Source: Pseudobutyrivibrio xylanivorans DSM 14809
GTDB lineage: Bacteria > Bacillota > Clostridia > Lachnospirales > Lachnospiraceae
Length of the DNA: 64,000 bases
Direction: 5' to 3'
Assembly (NCBI RefSeq): GCF_900141825.1
Contig: NZ_FQYQ01000016.1
Location: 1-64,000, forward strand
Below the pieces are notes generated by a model, which saw only the letters and a program-made list of their open reading frames with translations, was not told the origin of the DNA and ran no database searches. Numbering within the stretch: the stretch's first letter is position 1; each line of letters begins with the position of its first letter. Both the position numbers and the translations under genes were made by a program. This document shows, in pieces, positions 45,928-55,679 of this stretch.

Positions 45928-47847
45928 TTATAAACTACTAATTTCTTCCCACTGCTGATATAAGCTATCAAGTTTGTCGTTTATTTTGTTCTGTTTTGCT
46001 GTAAGTTCATTTAATTTAGCAGAGTTTGTCATGTTTTCCGGCTTGAGGAACTCTTCGTCAATAGCTGTCTTCTCTGCTTCTAACGACTCTATCTCTTGTT
46101 CAATCTTTAAGATTCGATTCTGAAGCTTTCTCTTCTCAGCTTCGATTCTCTTTTGCTCTTTGAAATCAAGCTTTGCTGCTGTTGCTTCTTGATTTGCACC
46201 TGAGCTTTGGGCCGCGCCAGATGAAGAAGCACTTCCAAATAGCTGCTCTTTTTTAGCAATATAATCATCGTAATTTCCAAGATACTTTGTTAACACGCCA
46301 TTTGAAAGCTCTAAAATGGTATTTGCAGTCTTATTTACAAAGTATCTATCATGACTTACATATAAAAGAGTACCATCATATTCATTCAGAGCCTCTTCAA
46401 GCATCTGCTTTGAATCCATGTCCAAGTGGTTTGTAGGCTCATCGAGAATAAGGAGATTTGACTTTGAAAGCATAAGCTTAGCAAGAGAAACTCTTCCTCT
46501 TTCACCACCGGATAAGTCGCTGATTCGCTTGAAAACGTCATCCTCAGTGAACATAAAGGCAGCAAGTGTATTTCTTACCTTTGTCTCAGTAAGGAAAGGA
46601 TAAGCATCATGGAGCTCACTGAAAATAGTATTTGATTCTGTAAGTCCCTGCTGTTCCTGATCGTAGTAGCCTACAGTTACATTTGCACCAAAACGAATCT
46701 CACCTGATTCAAAATCAGTAAGTCCATTAATACATTTTAAAATTGTAGTTTTTCCAGTACCATTGTCTCCTAAAATAGCAATTCGATCCCCCTTATGAAC
46801 ATCGAAGGATAAATCTGTAAAGATATTTTTGTCGTCATAAGATTTGGTTACATGTGAAAAATCAAGAACATCCTTACCGCTTTCTTTTTCAATTTCAAGA
46901 GTAAGACGCATTTTTGGTAAATCCTTATCTGGTGCGTCCATTACATCCATTTTATCAAGAAGCTTTTTTCGGCTTTCTGCTCTTTTAATTGATTTTTCTC
47001 TGTTATATGACTGGAGCTTTTCAATTACAGCCTTTTGATGCTCTATCTCTTTTTGCTGCTTTTCATAAGCATTTTCATATGAAATCTGAGCAAGCTCCTT
47101 CTGTGCTACAAATGAAGAATAGTTTCCAGTATATACGCTTGTTCTTCCATAAGATAAATCAACCACATGATCGGCAATCTTATCAAGAAAATATCTATCA
47201 TGAGCAACGATTACAACAGCACCCTTATAAGAAGCCAGATATCCTTCCAACCACATGATAGAATTTAGATCAAGATGGTTAATAGGCTCATCTAACAGCA
47301 ATAAATCAGGAGCAGAAGCAAGAAGTCGTCCTAAGCTTACTCTTGTTTTTTGACCACCTGAAAGTTCATTCATGCTTTTTGATAGTTCATCACCCTCAAA
47401 TCCAAGGCCCTTTAAAATTCCGACAGCTTCTGAACGAAATGTGTATCCACCCTTTAAATCAAATTGATGCTGGAGCTTGTGGTAGTTTTCCATAAAGGCT
47501 TCCATTTCAGAATGAGCTATCTCACTCATCTGCTGTTCCATTTCAGCCAAATGCCTTTCCATTGAAAGCAAATCTTCTCGTGCACTAAGTACAGTATCAA
47601 GAATATTACTGCCAAAGGAATCCTCCTGATACTGGGCCAAATACCCCATTGTAGCATCCTTTTTGAGTGTAACTTCACCATCATCTGCTGGAAGATCTCC
47701 AATGATAATTTTAAGAAGTGTAGACTTACCTGTACCGTTATTGCCTACAATAGCCACCTTTGAACCTTCATCAACAGTAAATGTGGCGTCTTTTATTATG
47801 GAATCCTCTCCAAAGGATTTATATATATGTGAAACATTTAATAACAT
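45928..47847 (-). CDS. ABC-F family ATPase (YdiF/Uup-like)
   Basis: 639 residues from the start chosen here (ATG at 47847 with AAGGA 7 nt upstream). Two ABC domains with no membrane part: Walker A GNNGTGKSTLL and GDNGTGKTTIL, signatures LSGGQKTRVSLG and LSGGERGRVSLA, an interdomain linker, and a C-terminal coiled coil (about 560-639). ABC-F proteins act on the ribosome, some as antibiotic protectors. This looks like a housekeeping member. The pnp terminator ends right at its ribosome site. Confidence 0.9.
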   Translation of the reverse strand: MLLNVSHIYKSFGEDSIIKDATFTVDEGSKVAIVGNNGTGKSTLLKIIIGDLPADDGEVTLKKDATMGYLAQYQEDSFGSNILDTVLSAREDLLSMERHLAEMEQQMSEIAHSEMEAFMENYHKLQHQFDLKGGYTFRSEAVGILKGLGFEGDELSKSMNELSGGQKTRVSLGRLLASAPDLLLLDEPINHLDLNSIMWLEGYLASYKGAVVIVAHDRYFLDKIADHVVDLSYGRTSVYTGNYSSFVAQKELAQISYENAYEKQQKEIEHQKAVIEKLQSYNREKSIKRAESRKKLLDKMDVMDAPDKDLPKMRLTLEIEKESGKDVLDFSHVTKSYDDKNIFTDLSFDVHKGDRIAILGDNGTGKTTILKCINGLTDFESGEIRFGANVTVGYYDQEQQGLTESNTIFSELHDAYPFLTETKVRNTLAAFMFTEDDVFKRISDLSGGERGRVSLAKLMLSKSNLLILDEPTNHLDMDSKQMLEEALNEYDGTLLYVSHDRYFVNKTANTILELSNGVLTKYLGNYDDYIAKKEQLFGSASSSGAAQSSGANQEATAAKLDFKEQKRIEAEKRKLQNRILKIEQEIESLEAEKTAIDEEFLKPENMTNSAKLNELTAKQNKINDKLDSLYQQWEEISSL

Positions 47848-47859
47848 AATATTTTCCTT

Positions 47860-47889
47860 AAAAAAAGCGCCCGACAAAATGCCAGGCGC
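47860..47889 (-). terminator. Terminator between pnp and the ABC-F gene
   Basis: A 9-bp stem (two G-U pairs) at 47867-47889, loop ATTTT, followed by seven T on the minus strand (complement of 47860-47866). The T-run merges with the Shine-Dalgarno sequence of the ABC-F gene, so the hairpin could also act as an attenuator for it. Confidence 0.8.
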
Positions 47890-47905
47890 ATTTAATTCTA
47901 GTTAA

Positions 47906-49987
47906 TTACTGAACATCCTTAATAGAGAAGCTGATACGTCCCATCTTGTCCTTGCCAAGGCATACAACCTTAACAGTATCGCCAAGAGTAAGAACATCTT
48001 CTACTCTATCAATTCTCTCCTTAGCAATTTTAGAAATGTGAACCATTCCTTCTTTGCCTGGAGCAAACTCGATGAATGCACCGAATTCCTTGATGCTGAC
48101 AACCTTACCTGTAAGAATCTGATCCTTCTCGAAATCAGTAGTAATGATTTCAATCATTCTCTTAGCCTCGTCCATCTTTGTAGCATCTGTACCGCAAATA
48201 GAAACGTTGCCCTCATCTGTAATATCAATCTTAACATCGCATCTTGCAATGATTTCGTTGATTGTCTTTCCACGCTGTCCAACAACATCACCAATCTTCT
48301 CTGGGTCGATAGAAAGCTGAATAATCTTTGGAGCGTACTCGCCAACCTGTGGACGTGGCTCTGCAATAGCCTTGCTCATGCAGTTGTCCATAATGAAGAA
48401 TCTAGCTTCACGACAACGAGCGATAGCACCTTCAACGATTGGACGTGTAAGACCGTGAATCTTAATATCCATCTGGATAGCTGTGATACCTTCCTTAGTA
48501 CCAGTAACCTTGAAGTCCATATCTCCGAAGAAGTCCTCAAGACCCTGAATATCTGTAAGAAGTACAAAATCGTCATCTGTATCGCCTGTAACAAGACCAC
48601 AAGAGATACCAGCTACCATAGCCTTAATTGGAACACCAGCAGCCATAAGTGACATACAAGATGCACATGTAGAAGCCATTGATGTAGAACCGTTTGACTC
48701 AAATGTCTCAGATACGGCACGGATTGCATATGGGAACTCCTCTGGTGTAGGAAGTACAGGAAGAAGTGCTCTCTCTGCAAGTGCACCGTGGCCAATCTCA
48801 CGACGTCCTGGTCCTCTAGAAGGCTTTGTCTCACCTACTGAGTATGCTGGAAAATTGTAGTGGTGCATATATCGCTTCTCTGTAACAAATGCATCTAAGC
48901 CATCAATCTTCTGTGCCTCTGAAAGAGGTGCAAGTGTTACAACGTCACAAATCTGTGTCTGACCACGTGTGAACATTGAAGAACCATGAACACGTGGAAT
49001 AATATCAACCTCAGCTGCAAGTGGACGAATCTGATCAAGCTGACGTCCGTCTGGACGCTTGTGATCCTTAAGAATCATCTTGCGAACTGTCTTCTTCTCA
49101 TACTGGTAAATAGCCTCACCAAGAACTGCGAGCCATTCCTCGTTCTCTGCAAAAGCTTCCTCGAGACGCTCTGTAATCTGACGGATATTTTCCTCACGAA
49201 CCTGCTTTTCATCAGTGAATACAGCCTCTTCCATTTCTGCTGGAGGAACGATTTCTTTCATCTTAGCAAAGAGTTCCTCTGGAATAGCACATGATGTGTA
49301 CTCATGCTTTGGCTTACCACACTCTTTAACCATTTCATCGATGAAATTAATGATTGTCTGGTTAACATCGTGGCACTTATAGATAGCCTCAATCATCTTA
49401 GCTTCTGGGATGATGTTAGCACCAGCCTCAATCATGATAACCTTTTCCCTAGTAGAAGCAACTGTAAGCTTAAGGTCGCCCTTATCCCACTGCTCCTGTG
49501 AAGGGTTAACGATTAATTCACCATCAATCATACCCATCTGTGTCATAGCACAAGGGCCATCAAATGGGATATCTGAAATACATGTTGAAATAGCAGCACC
49601 AAGCATAGCAACAAGCTCTGGACGGCACTGTGGATCAACAGCCATAACCATATTGTTAAGTGTAACGTCGTTACGGTAATCCTTAGGGAAAAGTGGACGC
49701 ATAGGTCTATCAATAACACGAGATGTAAGAACTGCATTCTCAGATGCCTTTCCTTCTCTCTTATTAAATCCACCTGGGATCTTACCTACTGCGTATGTCT
49801 TCTCTTCGAACTCTACTGAGAGTGGGAAGAAATCAATGCCATCACGTGGCTTATCAGATGCTGTAGCAGTTGAAAGAACTGTTGTATCACCATACTGAAT
49901 AAAAGCTGCTCCATTAGCCTGAGCTGCAACTCTGCCGATATCTACACGAAGTGTTCTACCAGCTAAATCCATTGTAAATGTCTTCAT
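47906..49987 (-). CDS. pnp: Polyribonucleotide nucleotidyltransferase (PNPase)
   Basis: 693 residues. Two RNase PH domains with an alpha-helical part between them, then KH (about 555-615, IGDVVGQRGKTINEI) and S1 (about 620-690, GKVVSIKEFGAFIEF). The protein degrades RNA 3' to 5' with phosphate and is a degradosome component. It follows rpsO, the standard order; a structured leader precedes it. Confidence 0.97.
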   Translation of the reverse strand: MKTFTMDLAGRTLRVDIGRVAAQANGAAFIQYGDTTVLSTATASDKPRDGIDFFPLSVEFEEKTYAVGKIPGGFNKREGKASENAVLTSRVIDRPMRPLFPKDYRNDVTLNNMVMAVDPQCRPELVAMLGAAISTCISDIPFDGPCAMTQMGMIDGELIVNPSQEQWDKGDLKLTVASTREKVIMIEAGANIIPEAKMIEAIYKCHDVNQTIINFIDEMVKECGKPKHEYTSCAIPEELFAKMKEIVPPAEMEEAVFTDEKQVREENIRQITERLEEAFAENEEWLAVLGEAIYQYEKKTVRKMILKDHKRPDGRQLDQIRPLAAEVDIIPRVHGSSMFTRGQTQICDVVTLAPLSEAQKIDGLDAFVTEKRYMHHYNFPAYSVGETKPSRGPGRREIGHGALAERALLPVLPTPEEFPYAIRAVSETFESNGSTSMASTCASCMSLMAAGVPIKAMVAGISCGLVTGDTDDDFVLLTDIQGLEDFFGDMDFKVTGTKEGITAIQMDIKIHGLTRPIVEGAIARCREARFFIMDNCMSKAIAEPRPQVGEYAPKIIQLSIDPEKIGDVVGQRGKTINEIIARCDVKIDITDEGNVSICGTDATKMDEAKRMIEIITTDFEKDQILTGKVVSIKEFGAFIEFAPGKEGMVHISKIAKERIDRVEDVLTLGDTVKVVCLGKDKMGRISFSIKDVQ

Positions 49988-50023
49988 GGTTTTCTCCTTA
50001 TAAACTTAAATTATATTAAGCTC

Positions 50024-50115
50024 TAACCCGAAACTACTGAAAATGAAGCGAACATCTGGAACCTTTGACTTATAAAAAGTCTTTCGCTAACAAATTCAGT
50101 GGCTTCGGATTGGGC
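50024..50115 (-). ncRNA. Structured leader of pnp
   Basis: Between the rpsO terminator and pnp the minus strand can fold into one long interrupted hairpin. Outer pairing joins CCGAA/TTCGG and ACTGAA/TTCAGT, then CGAA/TTCG, and a small inner hairpin GACTT/AAGTC tops it. In enteric bacteria a long pnp leader stem is cut by RNase III and mediates autoregulation; a similar role here is inferred. Confidence 0.5.
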
Positions 50116-50131
50116 TCGAAAACTAAATCAT

Positions 50132-50161
50132 AGAAAAATGAGCGGAGAATACACTCCGCTC
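50132..50161 (-). terminator. Terminator of rpsO
   Basis: A perfect 8-bp stem, GAGCGGAG / CTCCGCTC, with the 6-nt loop and TTTTTCTA on the minus strand after it. It starts 8 bp beyond the rpsO stop. Confidence 0.85.
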
Positions 50162-50168
50162 GTATAGA

Positions 50169-50435
50169 TTACTTTCTTAAGCCAAGACGCTCAATAATTG
50201 AACGATATCTCTCAATGTCTGTGTTCTTAAGGTATGCAAGAAGGTTTCTTCTCTTACCAACCATCTTCATCATACCACGACGTGAATGGTGATCACCTGG
50301 GTTAGCCTTAAGGTGCTCTGTAAGCTCTGAAATACGAGCTGTAAGAACTGCAATCTGAACCTCTGGAGAACCTGTGTCACCAGCTGTTCTAGCGTACTCA
50401 TTGATAATAGCCTGCTTCTTTTCTTTTGTAATCAT
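50169..50435 (-). CDS. rpsO: 30S ribosomal protein S15
   Basis: 88 residues, family-typical. The core [17 protein letters not shown] and [19 protein letters not shown] are the 16S rRNA-binding parts. S15 binds the central domain of 16S rRNA early in assembly. An AGGAGG precedes the ATG. It is followed by pnp but a strong terminator lies between them. Confidence 0.98.
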   Translation of the reverse strand: MITKEKKQAIINEYARTAGDTGSPEVQIAVLTARISELTEHLKANPGDHHSRRGMMKMVGKRRNLLAYLKNTDIERYRSIIERLGLRK

Positions 50436-50527
50436 TTTACTACCTCCTAATAAAACTATAAATATGCCGCAACTAAGGCAAAGGTCGGAGTGTCCAAAAC
50501 CTGAGTTACAGTAAATCGTACTTTAGT
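50436..50527 (-). ncRNA. Candidate S15 autoregulatory leader
   Basis: About 90 nt between the promoter and rpsO contain complementary segments (GGTTTTGGACACTCCGACC and GCCTTAGTTGCGGC) able to form stems just before the ribosome site. S15 represses its own mRNA in several phyla through unrelated leader folds. Whether this leader belongs to a known class could not be tested. Confidence 0.4.
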
Positions 50528-50556
50528 ATAATAGCACAGCCCTTGTAATATGTAAA
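50528..50556 (-). promoter_or_regulatory. Promoter of rpsO
   Basis: On the minus strand, -35 TTTACA (50551-50556), 17-nt spacer, -10 TATTAT (50528-50533). About 90 nt of leader follow. Confidence 0.75.
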
Positions 50557-50586
50557 CACAGAAAATATTTAGAAGATGTGCTTATT

Positions 50587-51210
50587 TTACAACTTAATCA
50601 AATCCTGTATCGCATATTCGCACACATTGCCTAATTTGCCACTGTTTATAAAAATGGTGGTAAAATCATAATTTATAGCAAAATAAACATTTCCATCTTC
50701 GCTGTCGTTATTAATAGAAATAATTATGGTATCTCCCGCAGAATCCTGGATAGTAAAAGTTTTTGAATTCTGATCCAGACCATAATCTTCTCCGTTTGCG
50801 TCTTCAATATATTCAACACAGTGGATATCACAGAGATAATTTAATATTTTATCAACTCTATCCTGATTAATTTCTATATCGGGATCATCTGGATAAACCC
50901 ATTTTCCATCTTCTTTTTCAAAGCCTAATATAATTCCGTTAGAATCAGGGAAAGAAAAACTGTACACCTCATCTTTTTCCATATATATGATTTGATCACC
51001 CTTATCCTTGTCGGTGCTCTTTTTATCAAGTTTCTCAGCGTGTGATGTTTCAACAGTAACAGGATCTTCATCAGGATTAATTAGTCCTAATGGTGGATTT
51101 TTAGAATTAACCTGGTAAATCCTATAAATAATGCCCAAAAAGCAAATTATAAGCAGCGCCAAAATCAATAAAGCTATTTTAAATTTCTTAGATTTAAAAA
51201 ACGCCTCCAT
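50587..51210 (-). CDS. DUF4340-like membrane-anchored protein
   Basis: 207 residues. An N-terminal membrane anchor (about 10-28) and an extracytoplasmic part with KEDGKWVYPDDPDIEINQDRVDKIL and YGLDQNSKTFTIQD, features of DUF4340 repeats. The function is unknown. It lies between purA (upstream, with a terminator) and rpsO and has its own ribosome site (AGGAGGGG). Confidence 0.75.
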   Translation of the reverse strand: MEAFFKSKKFKIALLILALLIICFLGIIYRIYQVNSKNPPLGLINPDEDPVTVETSHAEKLDKKSTDKDKGDQIIYMEKDEVYSFSFPDSNGIILGFEKEDGKWVYPDDPDIEINQDRVDKILNYLCDIHCVEYIEDANGEDYGLDQNSKTFTIQDSAGDTIIISINNDSEDGNVYFAINYDFTTIFINSGKLGNVCEYAIQDLIKL

Positions 51211-51239
51211 AACTCTAACCCCTCCTAAATAAAAACAAA

Positions 51240-51275
51240 AAAATTGCTTTACAACTAATATTGTAAAGCAATTTT
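51240..51275 (-). terminator. Terminator of purA
   Basis: A perfect 15-bp stem, AAAATTGCTTTACAA / TTGTAAAGCAATTTT, with a 6-nt loop and more T on the minus strand after it. It begins 6 bp beyond the purA stop. Confidence 0.9.
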
Positions 51276-51281
51276 GAATGA

Positions 51282-52556
51282 TTATCTATAAATAATATCG
51301 TCTCTGCTAGGACCGTTTGAAATCATTGTGATAGGGAAACCAATTTCCTTCTCGATAAATTCAATGTAAGTACGGCAATTTTCAGGTAAATCTTCGTACT
51401 TTTTAATTCCTCGAATATCGCATTTCCAGCCAGGAAGTGTTTTAAGAACTGGCTTTGCTTTTTCAAGCTTAGATGTAACAGGGAAATCTGTTGTAACCTC
51501 TCCATCGATTTCATAACCAACACAAACTGGAATTTCATCAAGATATCCGAGTACATCAACTACTGTGAAAGCTACATCTGTTGTACCCTGCATTCTGCAA
51601 CCGTACTTAGAAGCAACACAGTCGAACCAACCCATACGACGTGGACGACCTGTAGTGGCACCGAACTCACCACCATCTCCTCCGCGACGTCTAAGCTCAT
51701 CAGCCTCATCTCCAAAGATTTCTGAAACAAACGCGCCTGCACCAACAGCTGAAGAGTAAGCTTTGCATACAGTAACAACCTGCTTAAGCTCCTGGGCTGG
51801 AATACCAGCACCGATGCATCCGTAAGGAGCAAGTGTTGATGAAGATGTAACCATTGGGTAGATACCATGGTCTGGATCCTTAAGTGTTCCAAGCTGACCT
51901 TCAAGAAGGATTGTCTTATTTTCTTTAAGTGCATTCCAAAGGAAAGCAGATGTATCGCAAACATATGGTGCAATCATATCTCTATATTCATGGAGAGTAT
52001 CAAGAAGCTCTTCTGGTGTAAGAAGTGGTTTGTGATACAAATGCTCTAAAAGCACATTCTTCTGGTCGCATGTACGAACTACTTTTTCTTTTAAAAGATC
52101 CTCATCGAAAAGCTCCTGTACCTGGTAACCAATCTTTGCGTACTTATCTGAATAGAATGGAGCAATACCGCTCTTTGTTGAACCGAAGGATGCTTTTCCA
52201 AGACGTTCCTCTTCATATTGATCAAAGAGAATGTGATATGGCATTACGATCTGGGCTCTGTCTGATACCAAAATCTTTGGTGCAGGTACTCCCTTCTCAA
52301 CAATTGAGTTGATTTCGTTAATAAGGATTGGAATATTAAGAGCTACACCATTACCAATAATGCTGGTAGTGTGACCATAAAATACTCCAGAAGGTAATGT
52401 GTGAAGAGCAAATTTACCGTAATTATTTACGATAGTATGTCCAGCGTTAGCTCCTCCCTGAAAACGAACAATAATGTCAGCATTTGCAGCCATCATGTCA
52501 GTAATCTTGCCTTTTCCTTCGTCGCCCCAATTGGCGCCTACAACTGCTTTTACCAT
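51282..52556 (-). CDS. purA: Adenylosuccinate synthase
   Basis: 424 residues. The GTP loop is GANWGDEGKGKI, and the IMP-site segment QGGANAGHTIV follows. First committed step from IMP to AMP (GTP and aspartate dependent). Transcribed after the DegV gene with 27 bp between them. No purine riboswitch is seen upstream. Confidence 0.97.
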   Translation of the reverse strand: MVKAVVGANWGDEGKGKITDMMAANADIIVRFQGGANAGHTIVNNYGKFALHTLPSGVFYGHTTSIIGNGVALNIPILINEINSIVEKGVPAPKILVSDRAQIVMPYHILFDQYEEERLGKASFGSTKSGIAPFYSDKYAKIGYQVQELFDEDLLKEKVVRTCDQKNVLLEHLYHKPLLTPEELLDTLHEYRDMIAPYVCDTSAFLWNALKENKTILLEGQLGTLKDPDHGIYPMVTSSSTLAPYGCIGAGIPAQELKQVVTVCKAYSSAVGAGAFVSEIFGDEADELRRRGGDGGEFGATTGRPRRMGWFDCVASKYGCRMQGTTDVAFTVVDVLGYLDEIPVCVGYEIDGEVTTDFPVTSKLEKAKPVLKTLPGWKCDIRGIKKYEDLPENCRTYIEFIEKEIGFPITMISNGPSRDDIIYR

Positions 52557-52583
52557 AACAATCCTCCTAAAATATTACCTATA

Positions 52584-53456
52584 TTATTCTATATCAATCA
52601 ATTTCTTGGTAACTGTACAAGCTAATGCGCCTGGTCCTATATGACAAGAAACTGATAATGATAACGGATCTATCCAAATATTTTTAACAGGAAATTCTCG
52701 TAATAATTCTTCTCTGAATTTCTCAGCTGCTTCTTCATTCTGAGTATGTGCTACAGATATTACAACATCATCAAAATTGTCTGTATGAAGGACATCTTTC
52801 ATATCCTTTTTTAATGCTTCTATCATAGTCTGCTTTGCAGCCTTCATAGTACGAGCCATGCTGTACTTATCAAGCTTCTCACCATAGATAGAAAGTACAG
52901 GTTTAATCTTAAGCAATGAGCCAATGGCTGCTACTGCAGGAGTAAGTCTTCCGCCCTTCTTTAAATACTCAAGGGTGTCTACTGTAATATAGATAGTAGA
53001 TGCAGCCTTGATCCCCATAAGAGCATCACAGATTTCCTGAGCACTCTTGCCCATATCAGCAAGCTTCTTTGCTTCTAAAGCAGAAAGCTTCTGTGTAACT
53101 GATATACGCTGATTATCTACTACAACAACTCTTCCATCATAATCATCTGAAAGCATCTTTGCTGTAGCACAAGATGATGAAAGACCTGAAGACATAGGAA
53201 TGTAAACAAGCTCATCGTACTCTTCGAGAATCTTGTCCCAGCTATCCATAAGATTACCAGTGATAGGCATCGATGTAGTAATCTCTCCACCCTGTGTAAG
53301 CTTCTGATAGAACTCATCCTGAGTTAAATCAATGTCCTCATAATACAATTGTCCATCAATATAAAAAGGCATTGGCTCAACGAAGATTCCTAATCTCTTA
53401 GACTCCTCCTGAGTAATGCCACTATTGCTATCTGTAAGTATTGCTACTTTACTCAT
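52584..53456 (-). CDS. DegV-family fatty acid-binding protein
   Basis: 290 residues. Two-domain DegV fold. TTSMPITG near residue 57 carries the usual lipid-head-binding Ser, and the N-terminal ILTDSNSGI is typical. Related proteins present fatty acids to the FakA kinase; no fakA is nearby. Confidence 0.9.
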   Translation of the reverse strand: MSKVAILTDSNSGITQEESKRLGIFVEPMPFYIDGQLYYEDIDLTQDEFYQKLTQGGEITTSMPITGNLMDSWDKILEEYDELVYIPMSSGLSSSCATAKMLSDDYDGRVVVVDNQRISVTQKLSALEAKKLADMGKSAQEICDALMGIKAASTIYITVDTLEYLKKGGRLTPAVAAIGSLLKIKPVLSIYGEKLDKYSMARTMKAAKQTMIEALKKDMKDVLHTDNFDDVVISVAHTQNEEAAEKFREELLREFPVKNIWIDPLSLSVSCHIGPGALACTVTKKLIDIE

Positions 53457-53481
53457 AATTCACCTCAAAATATGATTTGCT

Positions 53482-53525
53482 CTAAAATAAAAGCACCGCT
53501 GATTATGATACCATAACCAGCGGTG
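53482..53525 (-). terminator. Terminator of groESL
   Basis: An 8-bp GC-rich stem, CACCGCTG / CAGCGGTG (53494-53501 and 53518-53525), extended by ATTATG/CATAAC-type pairing toward the loop, with TTTTATTTT on the minus strand after it. Confidence 0.85.
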
Positions 53526-53547
53526 AAAGTGAACCAATTTATCTAAA

Positions 53548-55188
<1,641 letters not shown>

Positions 55189-55217
55189 CTACCTCTTTTC
55201 CTAGTGTATTAATTTTA

Positions 55218-55502
55218 TTATTCTACAACAGCTAAAATATCATTCTGACGAACGATAATGTACTCTTCGCCTTCAAGTTTAACCTCTGTACCTGCATACT
55301 TAGAATATATAACTTTCTGGCCTTCTTTTACCTGCATTGTAACTTCCTTACCATCTACAACCCCACCTGGACCAACAGCTATTACAAGAGCCTCCTGTGG
55401 CTTCTCCTGTGCTGCTGACGCAAGAATAATTCCTGATTTTGTAGTCTCCTCTGCCTCGCACTGCTTTAAAACAACACGATCTGTTAATGGAACCAATTTC
55501 AT
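55218..55502 (-). CDS. groES: Co-chaperonin GroES
   Basis: 94 residues. The N-terminal LVPLTDRVVLKQ and mobile loop EETTKSGIILASAAQEKP are typical. Caps the GroEL cage. First gene of the operon, with GGAGG before the ATG. Confidence 0.98.
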   Translation of the reverse strand: MKLVPLTDRVVLKQCEAEETTKSGIILASAAQEKPQEALVIAVGPGGVVDGKEVTMQVKEGQKVIYSKYAGTEVKLEGEEYIIVRQNDILAVVE

Positions 55503-55540
55503 TTTATATTACCTCCTAAAATAATAATCTCAAATTTTTG

Positions 55541-55567
55541 TTAGCACTCTATACGCCCGAGTGCTAA
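55541..55567. promoter_or_regulatory. CIRCE operator of groESL
   Basis: A perfect inverted repeat TTAGCACTC-N9-GAGTGCTAA, the HrcA binding site. It lies between the promoter and groES, inside the 5' leader. HrcA itself is not encoded in the window. Confidence 0.97.
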
Positions 55568-55578
55568 CTACAAAAAGT

Positions 55579-55607
55579 ATAATAGGATTCTATTGAAAAA
55601 CTTTCAA
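55579..55607 (-). promoter_or_regulatory. Promoter of groESL
   Basis: On the minus strand, -35 TTGAAA (55602-55607), 17-nt spacer, -10 TATTAT (55579-55584). CIRCE begins about 12 nt downstream. Confidence 0.8.
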
Positions 55608-55643
55608 CTAAATCCGAATGAAGATTTTCAACAGAATCCTATT
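55581..55643 (-). terminator. Large inverted repeat overlapping the groESL promoter
   Basis: Two 19-nt arms, AATAGGATTCTATTGAAAA (55581-55599) and TTTTCAACAGAATCCTATT (55625-55643), pair at 18 of 19 positions around a 25-nt loop. It lies after the upstream Mbeg1-like gene, so it may be its terminator, but the 3' arm contains most of the groESL promoter. A T-run on the 3' side is short. Confidence 0.55.
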
Positions 55644-55679
55644 AAAAGCTCATTTTTTCTCTTATTTTCTCATTTTTTC

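Noticed and set aside
48038-48652. Long plus-strand frame opposite pnp
   Set aside because: It mirrors the highly conserved pnp gene and is rich in Asn, Cys and Leu in the way of antisense readings.
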